A stretch of DNA of 64,000 nt from Micromonospora inositola (GCF_900090285.1 NZ_LT607754.1:6226001-6290000), one strand, 5' to 3'; shown: positions 32,503-41,316, counted from the stretch's first letter. Program-made: numbers and translations. The notes: a model not told the origin generated them from the sequence alone.

Positions 32503-34560
32503 TCAGCGCATCCGGGGTCGGCGGCCGGGGGCCCGGTCCCGCCCGTAGGCGTCGGCACACCCCCAGCGGCCCGGCACGTCGAGCAGCTCGATCCCGCCGA
32601 ACCCCGCCGGCAAAGCCGGGTTGACCAGCAGGTTGTCCTCGCACGGGCGCAGCCCGAGGACGGTGCTGAGGAGCATCAGCAGCGCCCCGGACGACCACGA
32701 CTGCGGCCGACCGGCGGCGGGCAGCTGGACCGGGTACTTCGTGACCGGGCGCGGATAGCCGGCGATCACCTCGGGCAGCGACCCGCCGAGCGTCTCCGCC
32801 ACCGCGACGATGCCGGCCGCGATCCGGGCCGCCTCGACGTCGAACCCGTAGCGGCGCAGGCCCGTCGCGATCAGCGCGTTGTCCGCCGGCCACACCGCGC
32901 CGAGGTGCGCGCCGACCGGGTTGTACGGGCGCTGCCCGGCGGCGTACGTCCGCACGCCCCAGCCGTTGAACAGTTCCGGGCCGGACAGGTGGGCGGCCAG
33001 CGCGCCGGCGCGTTCCGGCTCCACGATCCCGCTCCAGAGCAGGTGGCCGAGGTTCGAGGTGAGCGCGTCGACCGAAGTGCCGTCCGGCTCCAGCGCCAGC
33101 GCGTAGTACTCCCGCTGGGGCAGCCAGAAGTCCCGGTTGAAGCGCTGCCGCAGCCGCGCGGCCTCGGCCTCCAGCCGGTCGGCGTACGCCGGGTCGTCCC
33201 AGAACTCCCGGGCGAGGCGGGCCCCCCGGATCTTCGCGTCGTACGCGTACCCCTGGAGTTCGCAGGTGGCGCGGGGGAAGGCGGGCTGCCGCCCGTGCCG
33301 GTCCACGATTGCCTCGGGCGAGTTCCGCCAGACCTGGTTGACCAGCCCGTTGCGGGTGTTGCGCCGCTGATAGCGCAGGTAACCGTCGCCGCACGCGTCG
33401 CCGTAGTCGTCGATCCAGTCCAGCGCCATCCGGGCCGGGTGGCGCAGCTCCCGGACCAGCGCGGCGTCCCCGCTCCAGCGCTCGTACTCGTCGAGCAGGA
33501 TGACGAAGAGCGGGGTGGTGTCCGCCGCGCCGTAGTAGAGCGCGGTCGGCTGCTCGTCGAAGGCGGCCGCCTCGCCGTACCGCAGCTCGACGAGGATCTT
33601 GCCCGGCTCCTCGTCGTGGTAGTCGTCGAGCTGGCCGCCCTGCAGCAGGGCGAGCAGCCGCAGCGTGGCGGGGCTCAGCTCCGGGGTGAACGGCAGCGTC
33701 TCCAGGCAGGTGATCATCGCGTCCCGGCCGTAGAGCGCCATCGCCCAGGGCAGGCCGCCCACCGGCACCCGCTCGGTGTACGCCAGCGGCTCGTACCGCA
33801 GCACCGCCAGGTCGGTCAGCGCGCACTCGTACGCCGACATCAGGGAGTCGCGGTCGGCGACGAGCTGCGGCGCCCGGTCGAGCCACCCCGCCAGGTCCCC
33901 ATGCGTCCCGTGCCGCATCTCGCGCCGATGCGAATCCAGGCTGGCCCGCAGGTCCCGCCCGCCCGCCCCGGCGAGCACCGTGCCGACGTGCAGGTCGGTG
34001 CTCCACTGGCCGTTGGCCTCGACCCGGATCCGGAAGGTCATCCCGCCCTGGTCGACGCTTGCGGGCGCGGTGCTGGACACGACGGTCTCCCGGGTGAACC
34101 GCTCCCGCTGGTAGCGCAGCCGCACCTCGCCGCGGGCGGAGTCGGCGGTGGTCGTGATCCGGCGGGGCGCCGGATTGCGGATCTCGGCGGTGTCGGCGAA
34201 GTCGCTGCCGATCTCCAGCCGGAGGACGAACTCGGCGGGTTCCGCCGAGTGGTTGAGCACGGTGATCCGCTCGTGGAAGCTGTCGTCGATGGACCGGTGC
34301 CGGATCACCGACACGTCGGCGTCGATGTAGTGACTGGCGGTGCCGGGCACCAGTACGAACCGGGTCTCGAAGTAGGCCAGTTCGTCCCGGGACAGGGCGT
34401 GCATCCGCTGCCCGTCGAGGGTCAGCACCCAACGGGACAGGAAACGGGTGTCGAAGGAGAAGAGCCCGATCGGGGCGTGCGGGTCCACCTCAATGTCGCC
34501 CTGCGAGTCGCTGACCGCGAAGGAGTTGCCGGCGATGACGTGCACCAGCTCCTGCTTCAT
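32503..34560 (-). CDS. Amylo-alpha-1,6-glucosidase family (glycogen debranching-like) protein
   Basis: 685 residues. The N-terminal beta domain (about 1-220) begins VIAGNSFAVSDSQGDIEVDP and continues with GLFSFDTRFLSRWVLTLDG, as in GDE_N-type proteins. An (alpha/alpha)6 barrel follows: GLPWAMALYGRDAMITC, DEEPGKILVELRYGE, LFVILLDEYERWSGD, NSPEAIVDRHGR, WPADNALIATGLRRYGFD. The class hydrolyses alpha-1,6 branches, and many members act on unknown oligosaccharides. Its ATG overlaps the SCP2 gene stop as ATGA, so they are co-translated. Confidence 0.9.
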   Translation of the reverse strand: MKQELVHVIAGNSFAVSDSQGDIEVDPHAPIGLFSFDTRFLSRWVLTLDGQRMHALSRDELAYFETRFVLVPGTASHYIDADVSVIRHRSIDDSFHERITVLNHSAEPAEFVLRLEIGSDFADTAEIRNPAPRRITTTADSARGEVRLRYQRERFTRETVVSSTAPASVDQGGMTFRIRVEANGQWSTDLHVGTVLAGAGGRDLRASLDSHRREMRHGTHGDLAGWLDRAPQLVADRDSLMSAYECALTDLAVLRYEPLAYTERVPVGGLPWAMALYGRDAMITCLETLPFTPELSPATLRLLALLQGGQLDDYHDEEPGKILVELRYGEAAAFDEQPTALYYGAADTTPLFVILLDEYERWSGDAALVRELRHPARMALDWIDDYGDACGDGYLRYQRRNTRNGLVNQVWRNSPEAIVDRHGRQPAFPRATCELQGYAYDAKIRGARLAREFWDDPAYADRLEAEAARLRQRFNRDFWLPQREYYALALEPDGTSVDALTSNLGHLLWSGIVEPERAGALAAHLSGPELFNGWGVRTYAAGQRPYNPVGAHLGAVWPADNALIATGLRRYGFDVEAARIAAGIVAVAETLGGSLPEVIAGYPRPVTKYPVQLPAAGRPQSWSSGALLMLLSTVLGLRPCEDNLLVNPALPAGFGGIELLDVPGRWGCADAYGRDRAPGRRPRMR

Positions 34561-34934
34561 GCCGCAGCACCCCGCCCGCAGGCCGCCTCGCGCGGCTGCC
34601 GGGCGCCGGGCGGCCCCGGGAAGAGCCGGCGCAGCGTCATGAACAACCGCAAGTTCCCCTGCACGGTGAGGTCGTTGCGCAGCAGCGCCGCCGCCAGGTG
34701 GAGCTGGCCGGCGACCAGCCGGTCGAAGACCCCGCGGTCGGCACGGACGATCAGCTCGGCCTCGTCGGCGGAGCGGACCACCTCGACGTTCTGGTGGTCG
34801 ATGATCACGTACCAGTGCTCGGTCTGCCCGCCGTCGTGCAGGTCGAGGCGGAGCGTGCCGGCGGTGGTCTCCGGCAGCTCGGGATGCCGGCCCGCCACCC
34901 GCCGTTCCAGGTGCTCCTCCGCCGCGGCGCCCAT
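34557..34934 (-). CDS. SCP2 sterol-carrier-like domain protein
   Basis: 125 residues; GGGAGGGGG precedes the ATG. Pattern TLRLDLHDGGQTEHWYVIIDHQNVEVV then DAELIVRADRGVFDRLVAGQLHLAAALLRNDLTVQGN matches the alpha/beta SCP2 lipid-binding fold, including the G-x-L-x-x-A-x-x-x-x-x-V-x-G-N region. It may bind a lipid or CoA-type ligand. Coupling to a glucosidase is unusual and the reason is unknown. Confidence 0.82.
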   Translation of the reverse strand: MGAAAEEHLERRVAGRHPELPETTAGTLRLDLHDGGQTEHWYVIIDHQNVEVVRSADEAELIVRADRGVFDRLVAGQLHLAAALLRNDLTVQGNLRLFMTLRRLFPGPPGARQPREAACGRGAAA

Positions 34935-35061
34935 CGGTCCCCCTCCCGTCCCCGGTCGTCCCCGCAGGATCCCCGGCGGCGGGGTGAGTTCAACTCACCC
35001 GATCCGGGTGAGTGGAGCCGCCCGGGCAGACCGCGCGGAGCTGGACCGCCCGGGCCCGCGG

Positions 35062-35571
35062 TCAACCCCGCTCGATGAGCCCGCGCACGTAGGCGGCCTG
35101 ACCGACGTGCTGGAGGTCGTCCTCCAGCAGGCTGACCAGCCGGACGCCGACAGTCACCGGCGGGTCCCAGTTCTCGTCCACCACCCGGTCCAGGTCCGCC
35201 GGACGCAGCCCACGCAGGTACGCCGCCGTCCGCTCGGCCACCGCCCGGTGGTAGTCGACCAGCGCCCGTCCGCTCTCCGGGCGAACGGCGAGGACCTGCT
35301 CCGGCGTGTACCCGAAGCCGGTGTCGTTCGGGTCGGCGGTCAACCCGCACCGGCTCGCCCAGTCCCCGGAGACCCAGACCTGTTCCTCGCCGAGCAGGTC
35401 GGCCACGCCGCTGTCCTGGACCCGGGTCAGATGCCAGACCAGCCAGCCCACCGTGCTGGCCCCCGGCGCCGGAGGCTGCCGTAGCTGTTCGGGACCGAGC
35501 CCCTCGACCGCCGAGCCGACCAGGTCGGGCAGCCGGCCGTACGCCTCGGCCAGCAGGTCGTTCACGTCCAC
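35062..35571 (-). CDS. DinB-superfamily protein (mycothiol-transferase-like)
   Basis: 169 residues from GTG at 35571 with AGGAG ten bases upstream; a GTG at 35565 is also possible. VGWLVWHLTRVQDS and LLEDDLQHVGQAAYVRGL carry the conserved His pattern, and NDTGFGYTPEQVLAVRP is typical of the actinobacterial DUF664-like group. It is likely a cytosolic metal-binding helical bundle. It is divergent from the RNA-ligase-like gene. Confidence 0.82.
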   Translation of the reverse strand: MDVNDLLAEAYGRLPDLVGSAVEGLGPEQLRQPPAPGASTVGWLVWHLTRVQDSGVADLLGEEQVWVSGDWASRCGLTADPNDTGFGYTPEQVLAVRPESGRALVDYHRAVAERTAAYLRGLRPADLDRVVDENWDPPVTVGVRLVSLLEDDLQHVGQAAYVRGLIERG

Positions 35572-35639
35572 GGTCCACTCTCCTCCACCTCGGTGCCGTC
35601 TGGGCAGTACCGCCGACGGGGGCGGACAAACCTCACCTC

Positions 35640-35645
35640 TAGGGT
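35640..35645 (+). promoter_or_regulatory. -10 element TAGGGT (leaderless start)
   Basis: TAGGGT ends seven bases before GTG 35653. An in-frame GTG at 35644 overlaps the box and is less likely to be used. Confidence 0.5.
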
Positions 35646-35652
35646 GAGCGAT

Positions 35653-36168
35653 GTGGTCGCGGCGCTGGAGCTGTATCTCGACACCGACGCCACCCGGCGG
35701 ATCCGGGTGCTGTGGGACGCGTTGGAGTCCGAGGGCGTGCAGAGCATGCGGTCGCTGCTGGAGCAGCGGCACCGCCCGCACGTCTCGCTCGCCGTCGCCG
35801 CCCGCTTCGACCCGGGCCAGGTCGCCGACGCCCTCGCCGGGATGATGGTGGCCGCGCCGCTGCGGCTGGAGTTCCAGCACGCCGGCCAGTTCGTCGGCCG
35901 GGTGCTCTGGCTCGGGCCGACGCCCACCGCCGAACTGCTCGCCCACCACGCCCAGGTGCACCACCGGCTGGCCAGCGCCGGCATCACCCTGGTCGAGCAC
36001 TACCAGCCGGGCCGCTGGGTGCCGCACTGCACGCTCTCCATGCGGGTGCCGAACGCGCTGATGGCCGCGGCGGTGCGCCGCTGCCTGGAGGTGCTGCCGC
36101 TGACCGCCACGGTGGTCGGCGCGGCGATCACCGACCACGCCCGGGGCATCTCCCACCCGCTGCCCTGA
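35653..36168 (+). CDS. 2'-5' RNA ligase-superfamily (2H phosphoesterase) protein
   Basis: 171 residues. Two H-x-T/S motifs define the 2H fold: HVSLAV (about residue 42) and HCTLSM (about residue 125). The second half has GAAITDHARG. Members act as RNA 2',3'-cyclic or 2'-5' phosphodiesterases; the substrate here is unknown. The start is chosen from promoter geometry. Confidence 0.82.
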   Translation: MVAALELYLDTDATRRIRVLWDALESEGVQSMRSLLEQRHRPHVSLAVAARFDPGQVADALAGMMVAAPLRLEFQHAGQFVGRVLWLGPTPTAELLAHHAQVHHRLASAGITLVEHYQPGRWVPHCTLSMRVPNALMAAAVRRCLEVLPLTATVVGAAITDHARGISHPLP

Positions 36169-36355
36169 GCGTCGACCGGCGCGCGGTCTTCGAGCTCCTC
36201 GCCGCCGCTTCACCCCGGTCGACGGTGGCACCCGGGTCGACCTCGTGCACGATCGGTTGGACGCGCACGGCCCCGGCTGGGAGGGGGTCCGGGACGCGGT
36301 GGCCAGCGACGGCGGCTGGCCGGCCGGTCTCCGGGAGTACGCCCGGGCGGTCTGA
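36168..36355 (+). pseudogene. Relic of an AHSA1/SRPBCC domain gene
   Basis: Directly after the RNA-ligase-like stop, one frame reads SVDRRAVFELLA, like the start of AHSA1 (Hsp90 ATPase activator homologue) proteins. From about 36206 another frame reads RFTPVDGGTRVDLVHDRL, continuing GPGWEGVRDAV to a stop at 36353, which is the normal AHSA1 C-terminal part. The middle ~80 residues are missing and the frame shifts, so this looks like an internal deletion. The C-terminal half is the stronger match. Confidence 0.6.
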
Positions 36356-36414
36356 CCTCCCGGGGCTCCGCGGCACCGTGGGACGGCACGAATGGCCGTT
36401 CCGGTGGAGCGGCA

Positions 36415-36444
36415 TAGACTGGCGCCATGAGGAACCCCGCTTGA
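36415..36444 (+). promoter_or_regulatory. -10 TAGACT and five-codon leaderless mini-ORF
   Basis: TAGACT (36415-36420) ends six bases before ATG-AGG-AAC-CCC-GCT-TGA (36427-36444). The TGA overlaps the TTG start of the MEDS-STAS gene, and GAGGAA within the mini-ORF lies six bases before that TTG. This suggests translational coupling. Confidence 0.45.
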
Positions 36445-37268
36445 CCCGCATCGCCGCGCCCCTCTCGGCGTACGGTCACATCTGCTGGGCCTACGACGAC
36501 CCGACGGTGCTCGACTCCCGCGCGATGGCCTTCCTCGCCGCCGGTCTCGCGGCCGGCGAGCGGGTCTGGCTCGCGGCGCCCAGCACGCCCGGCTCGCTGA
36601 CCCACCGCCTGGACGGCCTCCCCGGCCTCGCTGACGCGCTGGGCAGCGGGGCCGCCCGGATGGTCCCCACCGACGACGCCTACCGGTTCGACGAGGTCGT
36701 CGACCCGGAGACCCAGGTGCGGCACTATGCGGCTGCCACGGCGGACGCGCTCGCCAACGGCTATACCGGCTTCCGGGTGGTGGCCGAGGCGACCTCACTG
36801 GTCCGCACGCCCGCCCAGCGGGACGCGTTCACCCGGTACGAGCACCTGATCGACCGCTACATGCGCGCTCACCCGATGTCGGCCATCTGCGCCTACGACC
36901 GGCGGGAGCTGGGCGACCCGGCCATCGCCGAGCTGGCCTGCCTGCACCCCGAGACCAACGTCGACGTGCTGTTCCGCCTGTACGCCGCCGATCCGGACGA
37001 GGGCGCCGTCGCGCTCACCGGCGAGCTGGACCCGTCCAACCACCGGCTCTTCGCCGCCGCGCTGGACCGGGTCGACCCGCAGCCGGTCGACGGCCGGCTG
37101 GTGGTCGACGGGACCGGGCTCCGGTTCATCGACCACCGCTGCCTGATCCACCTGGGCGACCACGCCCGACGTCGCGGCGTCACCGCCGTCCTGCGCACCA
37201 CCCGGCCGGCCGCGGCCCGCCTGGTCGAGCTGCTGGAGCTTTCCCACGTGCGGGTGGAGGTCGCGTGA
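36441..37268 (+). CDS. MEDS-domain plus STAS-domain anti-sigma-antagonist-like regulator
   Basis: 275 residues from TTG at 36441. Residues ~1-160 are a MEDS sensory domain (HICWAYDDPTVLDSRAMAFLAAGL; FRVVAEATSL; FTRYEHLIDRYMRAHP). Residues ~180-275 are a STAS domain (GAVALTGELDPSNHRLF; VVDGTGLRFIDHRCL). In SpoIIAA-type proteins the sequence is FxDSSG with the phosphorylated serine; here it is FIDHRC, so the usual phosphoacceptor is missing. It overlaps the HATPase partner by TGATG. Together they may form a partner-switching module that controls a sigma factor encoded elsewhere. Confidence 0.85.
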   Translation: MTRIAAPLSAYGHICWAYDDPTVLDSRAMAFLAAGLAAGERVWLAAPSTPGSLTHRLDGLPGLADALGSGAARMVPTDDAYRFDEVVDPETQVRHYAAATADALANGYTGFRVVAEATSLVRTPAQRDAFTRYEHLIDRYMRAHPMSAICAYDRRELGDPAIAELACLHPETNVDVLFRLYAADPDEGAVALTGELDPSNHRLFAAALDRVDPQPVDGRLVVDGTGLRFIDHRCLIHLGDHARRRGVTAVLRTTRPAAARLVELLELSHVRVEVA

Positions 37269-38230
37269 TGAGGACGGGTGCCGCCGCCGGTCACGTCGGC
37301 TACTACCACGAGGCCATCCTCTTCGACTCCGACGAGCACCTGCTCGCCGTGGTGCTGCCCTTCCTGCTCGGCGGCGTCGAGGCCGGCGAGCCGGCCGTCG
37401 TCGGCTTCGGCGGGCGCAACGCCGAGCTGGTCCGGCGGGCCCTGCCCGCCGGCTCCGGCGTGACGTTCCTGCCCGGCGGCGACGTCTACGCCCGGCCGAC
37501 CGCCGCGATCCGCTCCTACCGCAAGCTGCTCACCTCGTACGTGGCCGACGGCGCCCAGCAGATCCGCATCGTCGGTGAGCTGCCCCCCGCCGCGCTCGGC
37601 TCGACGTGGGACTGGTGGGCCCGGTACGAGTCGGCCATCAACCACGCCTACGACGACTTCCCGCTCTGGAGCATGTGCGCGTACGACACCCGGGTCACCC
37701 CGGCCGGCGTGCTGGCGGACGTGGCGCGCACCCACCCCCGGGTCGCCCGGCCGGACGGCAGTCACGTCCCGACCGGCGTCTACACCGAGCCGACCAGCTA
37801 CCTGGCCGAGCCGCGGCCGCTGCTGCCCGACCCGGTGCAGCGGACGGCGCCGGTGGTCGAGCTGACCGATCCGACGCCCGCGCAGGCCCGCGCCGCCGTC
37901 TACGCCGCCGACCGGGGGCAGCTCCCCGCCGACGACGTCGAGGACCTGGTGGTGGCGGTCAGCGAGATGGTGACCAACGCCCTGCGGCACGGTCTCCCAC
38001 CGGCCCGGATACGGCTGTGGAGCGGCGCCGACCGCATCGTGGTCGCGGTGAGCGACGGCGGGGACGGGCCGAAGGACCCGTTCGCCGGCCTCCTCCCGGC
38101 GACCAACGGCTCCAGCGGCGGGCTGGGCCTGTGGATCTCCCACCAATCCTGCAACCACGTGGCGCTGCACCGCGGTCCGGACGGCTTCATGGTCCGGCTG
38201 ACGGCCGGCAATCCGCACTTCCCGGCCTGA
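37268..38230 (+). CDS. MEDS-domain plus HATPase_c anti-sigma-factor-like protein
   Basis: 321 residues. A MEDS domain (HEAILFDSDEHLLAVVLPFLLGG, about 14-36; YESAINHAYDDFPLWSMCAYD) precedes a GHKL ATPase of the RsbW/SpoIIAB type: N-box VSEMVTNALRHG, G1 VSDGGDGPKDPFAG, G2 GLGLWISHQ. No histidine-kinase H-box is present, so it is an anti-sigma-type serine kinase fold, not a sensor kinase. Its ATG overlaps the previous stop. The target sigma factor is not in the window. Confidence 0.88.
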   Translation: MRTGAAAGHVGYYHEAILFDSDEHLLAVVLPFLLGGVEAGEPAVVGFGGRNAELVRRALPAGSGVTFLPGGDVYARPTAAIRSYRKLLTSYVADGAQQIRIVGELPPAALGSTWDWWARYESAINHAYDDFPLWSMCAYDTRVTPAGVLADVARTHPRVARPDGSHVPTGVYTEPTSYLAEPRPLLPDPVQRTAPVVELTDPTPAQARAAVYAADRGQLPADDVEDLVVAVSEMVTNALRHGLPPARIRLWSGADRIVVAVSDGGDGPKDPFAGLLPATNGSSGGLGLWISHQSCNHVALHRGPDGFMVRLTAGNPHFPA

Positions 38231-38320
38231 CCCGGCGGACCCGCGGCGACCGGTCGTCCACCGCCACGCAACAACCGGTGGGCCGCGTCGACCGGTCACC
38301 CGTCGTCAGCCGGCGGCGGG

Positions 38321-38947
38321 TCAGGCGTCGGTGACGACGACGTGCAGGCGGCGGGGGCCGTGCACGCCCTCCACCCGGTTCAGTTCGATGTCGCTGGTGG
38401 CAGAGGGGCCGCTGATCCAGGTCAGTGGGCGGCCCGGGGTGAGCCGGGCGAGGGCCTCCGGCACGGTGGCCACCACCTGCTCGGGGCGGATCACGCAGAC
38501 GTGCCGGTCGGGCAGGAGGCTGATGATCCGCCGGCCCTGGTCGGCTGCGGCGTCGAGGATGATCGTGCCGGTCTCGGCGACGGCGACCGCCGCCGCGGTG
38601 ACCACGGCGTCCAGCTCGGCCAGCCGGTCGGCGGGCAGATCGTCGTCGACCACCACCTCCAACCCGCCGGGCCGCCAGCCGGCCGGCAGCCCGGGCGGCA
38701 CCACGACCGCCGTGGCGCCCTCGGCGGCGAGGATGCCGGCGACCGTGTCGGCGACGGCGGCGCCGGTGGCCCGATGGACCTCGGCCCGGTAGTCCGTCAG
38801 CCGCTCGGCGAGCAGGTCGACCAGCTCCGGGTGGCCGGGGGGCAGCTCGCCCTGCCGGCGGTGGCCCGGCCGGTGGCGTACCGGCGTGGGTGGCGCGGCG
38901 GCCAGGGCGGACCGGAGCCGGGCCAGCACGGTGTCGCGGGCGGTCAC
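38321..38947 (-). CDS. lutC: LUD-domain lactate utilisation protein C
   Basis: 208 residues; GTG overlaps the lutB stop as GTGA. The LUD domain shows VAETGTIILDAAADQGRR, LLPDRHVCVI and TWISGPSATSDIELNRVEGVHGP, all strongly conserved in LutC/YkgG. With LutA and LutB it oxidises L-lactate to pyruvate at the membrane. The order lutA-lutB-lutC with two four-base overlaps marks a tight operon. Confidence 0.94.
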   Translation of the reverse strand: MTARDTVLARLRSALAAAPPTPVRHRPGHRRQGELPPGHPELVDLLAERLTDYRAEVHRATGAAVADTVAGILAAEGATAVVVPPGLPAGWRPGGLEVVVDDDLPADRLAELDAVVTAAAVAVAETGTIILDAAADQGRRIISLLPDRHVCVIRPEQVVATVPEALARLTPGRPLTWISGPSATSDIELNRVEGVHGPRRLHVVVTDA

Positions 38948-40398
38948 GACCCGCTCCGCTGCGACCACCACTGCCGGAACGTCTGCGGCGGCGCGGCCGG
39001 AATGTCCCGGCTCGCGGTCCAGCCGTTCAGCGGCGGCGGCAGGGCCCGCCCGGCCACCCGGCCCAGCCCCGCGGCGCGCTGCGCGGCCGCGTACAGCCGG
39101 GGATGGTCCATCGTGTACGCCGCCGCGGCCATCGCGACCGCCTCGGCGCTCGGCGTCCGGTGCGCCGCACGTCGCTCGGCCACGTGCCGGGCGCGCAGGT
39201 GGACCAGGACGGACGGGATGTCGATCATCACGGGGCAGGCATCGAAGCAGGCCCCGCAGAGCGACGACGCGTACGGCAGGGAGGCGTTCTCCTCGACCCC
39301 GGTGAGCTGTGGGGAGAGCACCGCCCCGATCGGCCCCGGATAGACCGACCCGTACGCGTGCCCGCCGGTGCGCTCGTACACCGGGCAGACGTTGAGGCAG
39401 GCGGAGCAGCGGATGCAGTGCAGCGCCTGGCGACCCACCTCGTCGGCGAGCACCGCGCTGCGGCCGTTGTCCAGCAGCACCAGGTGCACCTGCTGCGGCC
39501 CGTCGCCCGGGGTGACCCCGGTCCACATCGAGGTGTACGGGTTCATCCGCTCCCCGGTCGACGCGCGGGGCAGCAGCTGCAGGAAGACCCCGAGGTCGGC
39601 CCAGGTGGGGATGACCTTCTCGATGCCCATCACGGTGATCAGGGTCTCCGGCAGGGTGAGGCACATCCGCCCGTTGCCCTCGGACTCGACCACCGCGAGG
39701 GTGCCGGTCTCGGCGACGGCGAAGTTCGCCCCGGAGACGGCCACCTTCGTGCTGAGGAAGGTCGCGCGCAGGTGCCGGCGGGCCGCGGCGGCCAGCGCAG
39801 CCGGCTCGTCGGTCAGCGCCGGGTCCACCCCGGGCATCTCGCGCAGGAAGACCTCGCGGATCTCGGCCCGGTTGCGGTGGATCGCCGGAACCAGGATGTG
39901 GCTGGGCCGGTCCCGTCCGAGCTGGACGATCAGCTCCGCCAGGTCGGTCTCGACCGGTTCGATCCCGGCGTCCTCCAGTGCCTCGTTGAGCCCGATCTCC
40001 TGGGTGGCCATCGACTTGACCTTCATCACCCGGTCGGCGCCGGTGGCCCGGACCAGGTCGGTGACGATCCGGTTCGCCTCGACCGCGTCGGTCGCCCAGT
40101 GCACGGTGCCGCCGGCCGCGGTGACCGCCGCCTCCAGCTGTTCGAGCAGCTCGGGCAGGCGGGCCATGGTGTCGCTCTTGATCGCCCGGCCGGCCGCCCG
40201 CAGCTCCGGCCAGTCGGGCACCTCGCCGATCACCGCCGCCGACTTGGCCCGGATGGTGCCGGTGGCGTGCCGCAGGTTGCGGCGGAGCTGGGCGTCGGCC
40301 AGGGCGCGGCGGGCGGCGACCGGAAACGGCTCGTCGCCACGCAGGTTGCCGACCCCCGCCGGGGCGGTCGCGGGCATGCCGAGGAACGTCTCCGTCAT
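38944..40398 (-). CDS. lutB: Lactate utilisation iron-sulfur protein B
   Basis: 484 residues. The N-terminal LUD region has VMKVKSMATQEIGLNEALE and VAVSGANFAVAETGTLAVVE. Two 4Fe-4S motifs follow: HCIRCSACLNVCPVY and LCGACFDACPV. The C-terminal DUF3390-like tail ends with FRQWWSQR. It carries electrons within the LutABC complex. The ATG overlaps the lutA stop. Confidence 0.95.
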   Translation of the reverse strand: MTETFLGMPATAPAGVGNLRGDEPFPVAARRALADAQLRRNLRHATGTIRAKSAAVIGEVPDWPELRAAGRAIKSDTMARLPELLEQLEAAVTAAGGTVHWATDAVEANRIVTDLVRATGADRVMKVKSMATQEIGLNEALEDAGIEPVETDLAELIVQLGRDRPSHILVPAIHRNRAEIREVFLREMPGVDPALTDEPAALAAAARRHLRATFLSTKVAVSGANFAVAETGTLAVVESEGNGRMCLTLPETLITVMGIEKVIPTWADLGVFLQLLPRASTGERMNPYTSMWTGVTPGDGPQQVHLVLLDNGRSAVLADEVGRQALHCIRCSACLNVCPVYERTGGHAYGSVYPGPIGAVLSPQLTGVEENASLPYASSLCGACFDACPVMIDIPSVLVHLRARHVAERRAAHRTPSAEAVAMAAAAYTMDHPRLYAAAQRAAGLGRVAGRALPPPLNGWTASRDIPAAPPQTFRQWWSQRSGS

Positions 40399-41207
40399 CG
40401 CCGTGCCCCCCTGCCTGTCGCCCGGACCGACCGGGCCACCCCCTCGGTGTTCCGGTCGGTCCGGTCGCCGTCCGGCCCCGCCTCGGTGCCGGCCAGGATC
40501 TCGGCCAGGTGCACGGTCCGTACCCCGGCGCGCAGCCGGGACAGCCCGCCGCCGATGTGCATCAGGCAGGAGGCGTCCCCGGCGGTGCAGACGTCGGCCC
40601 GGGTGGCCAGCACGTGGCGCATCTTGTCGGCCAGCATCGCCGTCGAGGTGTCCGCGTTTTTCACCGCGAAGGTGCCGCCGAAGCCGCAGCACTGCTCGGC
40701 CTCCGGCAACTCCACCAGGTCGAGGCCGCGGACCTCGCGCAGCAGCCGCAGCGGCCGGTCCCCCACCCGCAGCATCCGCAGCGAGTGGCAGGTCGGGTGA
40801 TAGGTGACCCGGTGCGGGTAGTACGCGCCCACGTCGGTCACCCCGAGCACGTCCACGAGCAGCTCCGACAGCTCGTACGTGTGCCCGGCGACCTCCTCGG
40901 CACGGCTGGCCAGCCCCTCGTCGCCGGCCCGGCGGGCCACCATCGCGTGCTGGTGCCGCACCGAGCCGACGCACGAGCCGGACGGGGCGACCACCACGTC
41001 GTACGGGGCGAAGGTCCGCACGTGCCGGCGCACCAGCCGCAGCGCGTCGTCCGGGTAGCCGGTGTTGACGTGCATCTGCCCGCAGCAGGTCTGCTCCTCC
41101 GGAAAGACCACCTGGTGACCGAGGCGTTCCAGCAGCCGTACCGTCGCCTTGGCCGCCTCGGGGAAGAGGGTGTCGGCCAGGCACGTGACGAACAGGGCGA
41201 TCCGCAT
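40395..41207 (-). CDS. lutA: Lactate utilisation protein A (CCG-domain Fe-S oxidoreductase)
   Basis: 270 residues. Two CCG domains are clear: EEQTCCGQMH with GSCVG, and TYHPTCHSLRML with EQCCGFGGTFAVKNAD. It is the first gene of the operon, with GGAAGGG before the ATG. No LutR-type regulator is adjacent. The C-terminal ~35 residues are a charged tail beyond the family core. Confidence 0.94.
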   Translation of the reverse strand: MRIALFVTCLADTLFPEAAKATVRLLERLGHQVVFPEEQTCCGQMHVNTGYPDDALRLVRRHVRTFAPYDVVVAPSGSCVGSVRHQHAMVARRAGDEGLASRAEEVAGHTYELSELLVDVLGVTDVGAYYPHRVTYHPTCHSLRMLRVGDRPLRLLREVRGLDLVELPEAEQCCGFGGTFAVKNADTSTAMLADKMRHVLATRADVCTAGDASCLMHIGGGLSRLRAGVRTVHLAEILAGTEAGPDGDRTDRNTEGVARSVRATGRGARR

Positions 41208-41316
41208 GTCCAGCCCTTCCAGTTCGCGTCCCGGCGGCCCGTCGCGCGGCGGTGCACACGATCCGTCGAGTGTCCCTCAGAGACCGGGCGGGCGCCACCG
41301 GCTGCGGCGCGGCGAT

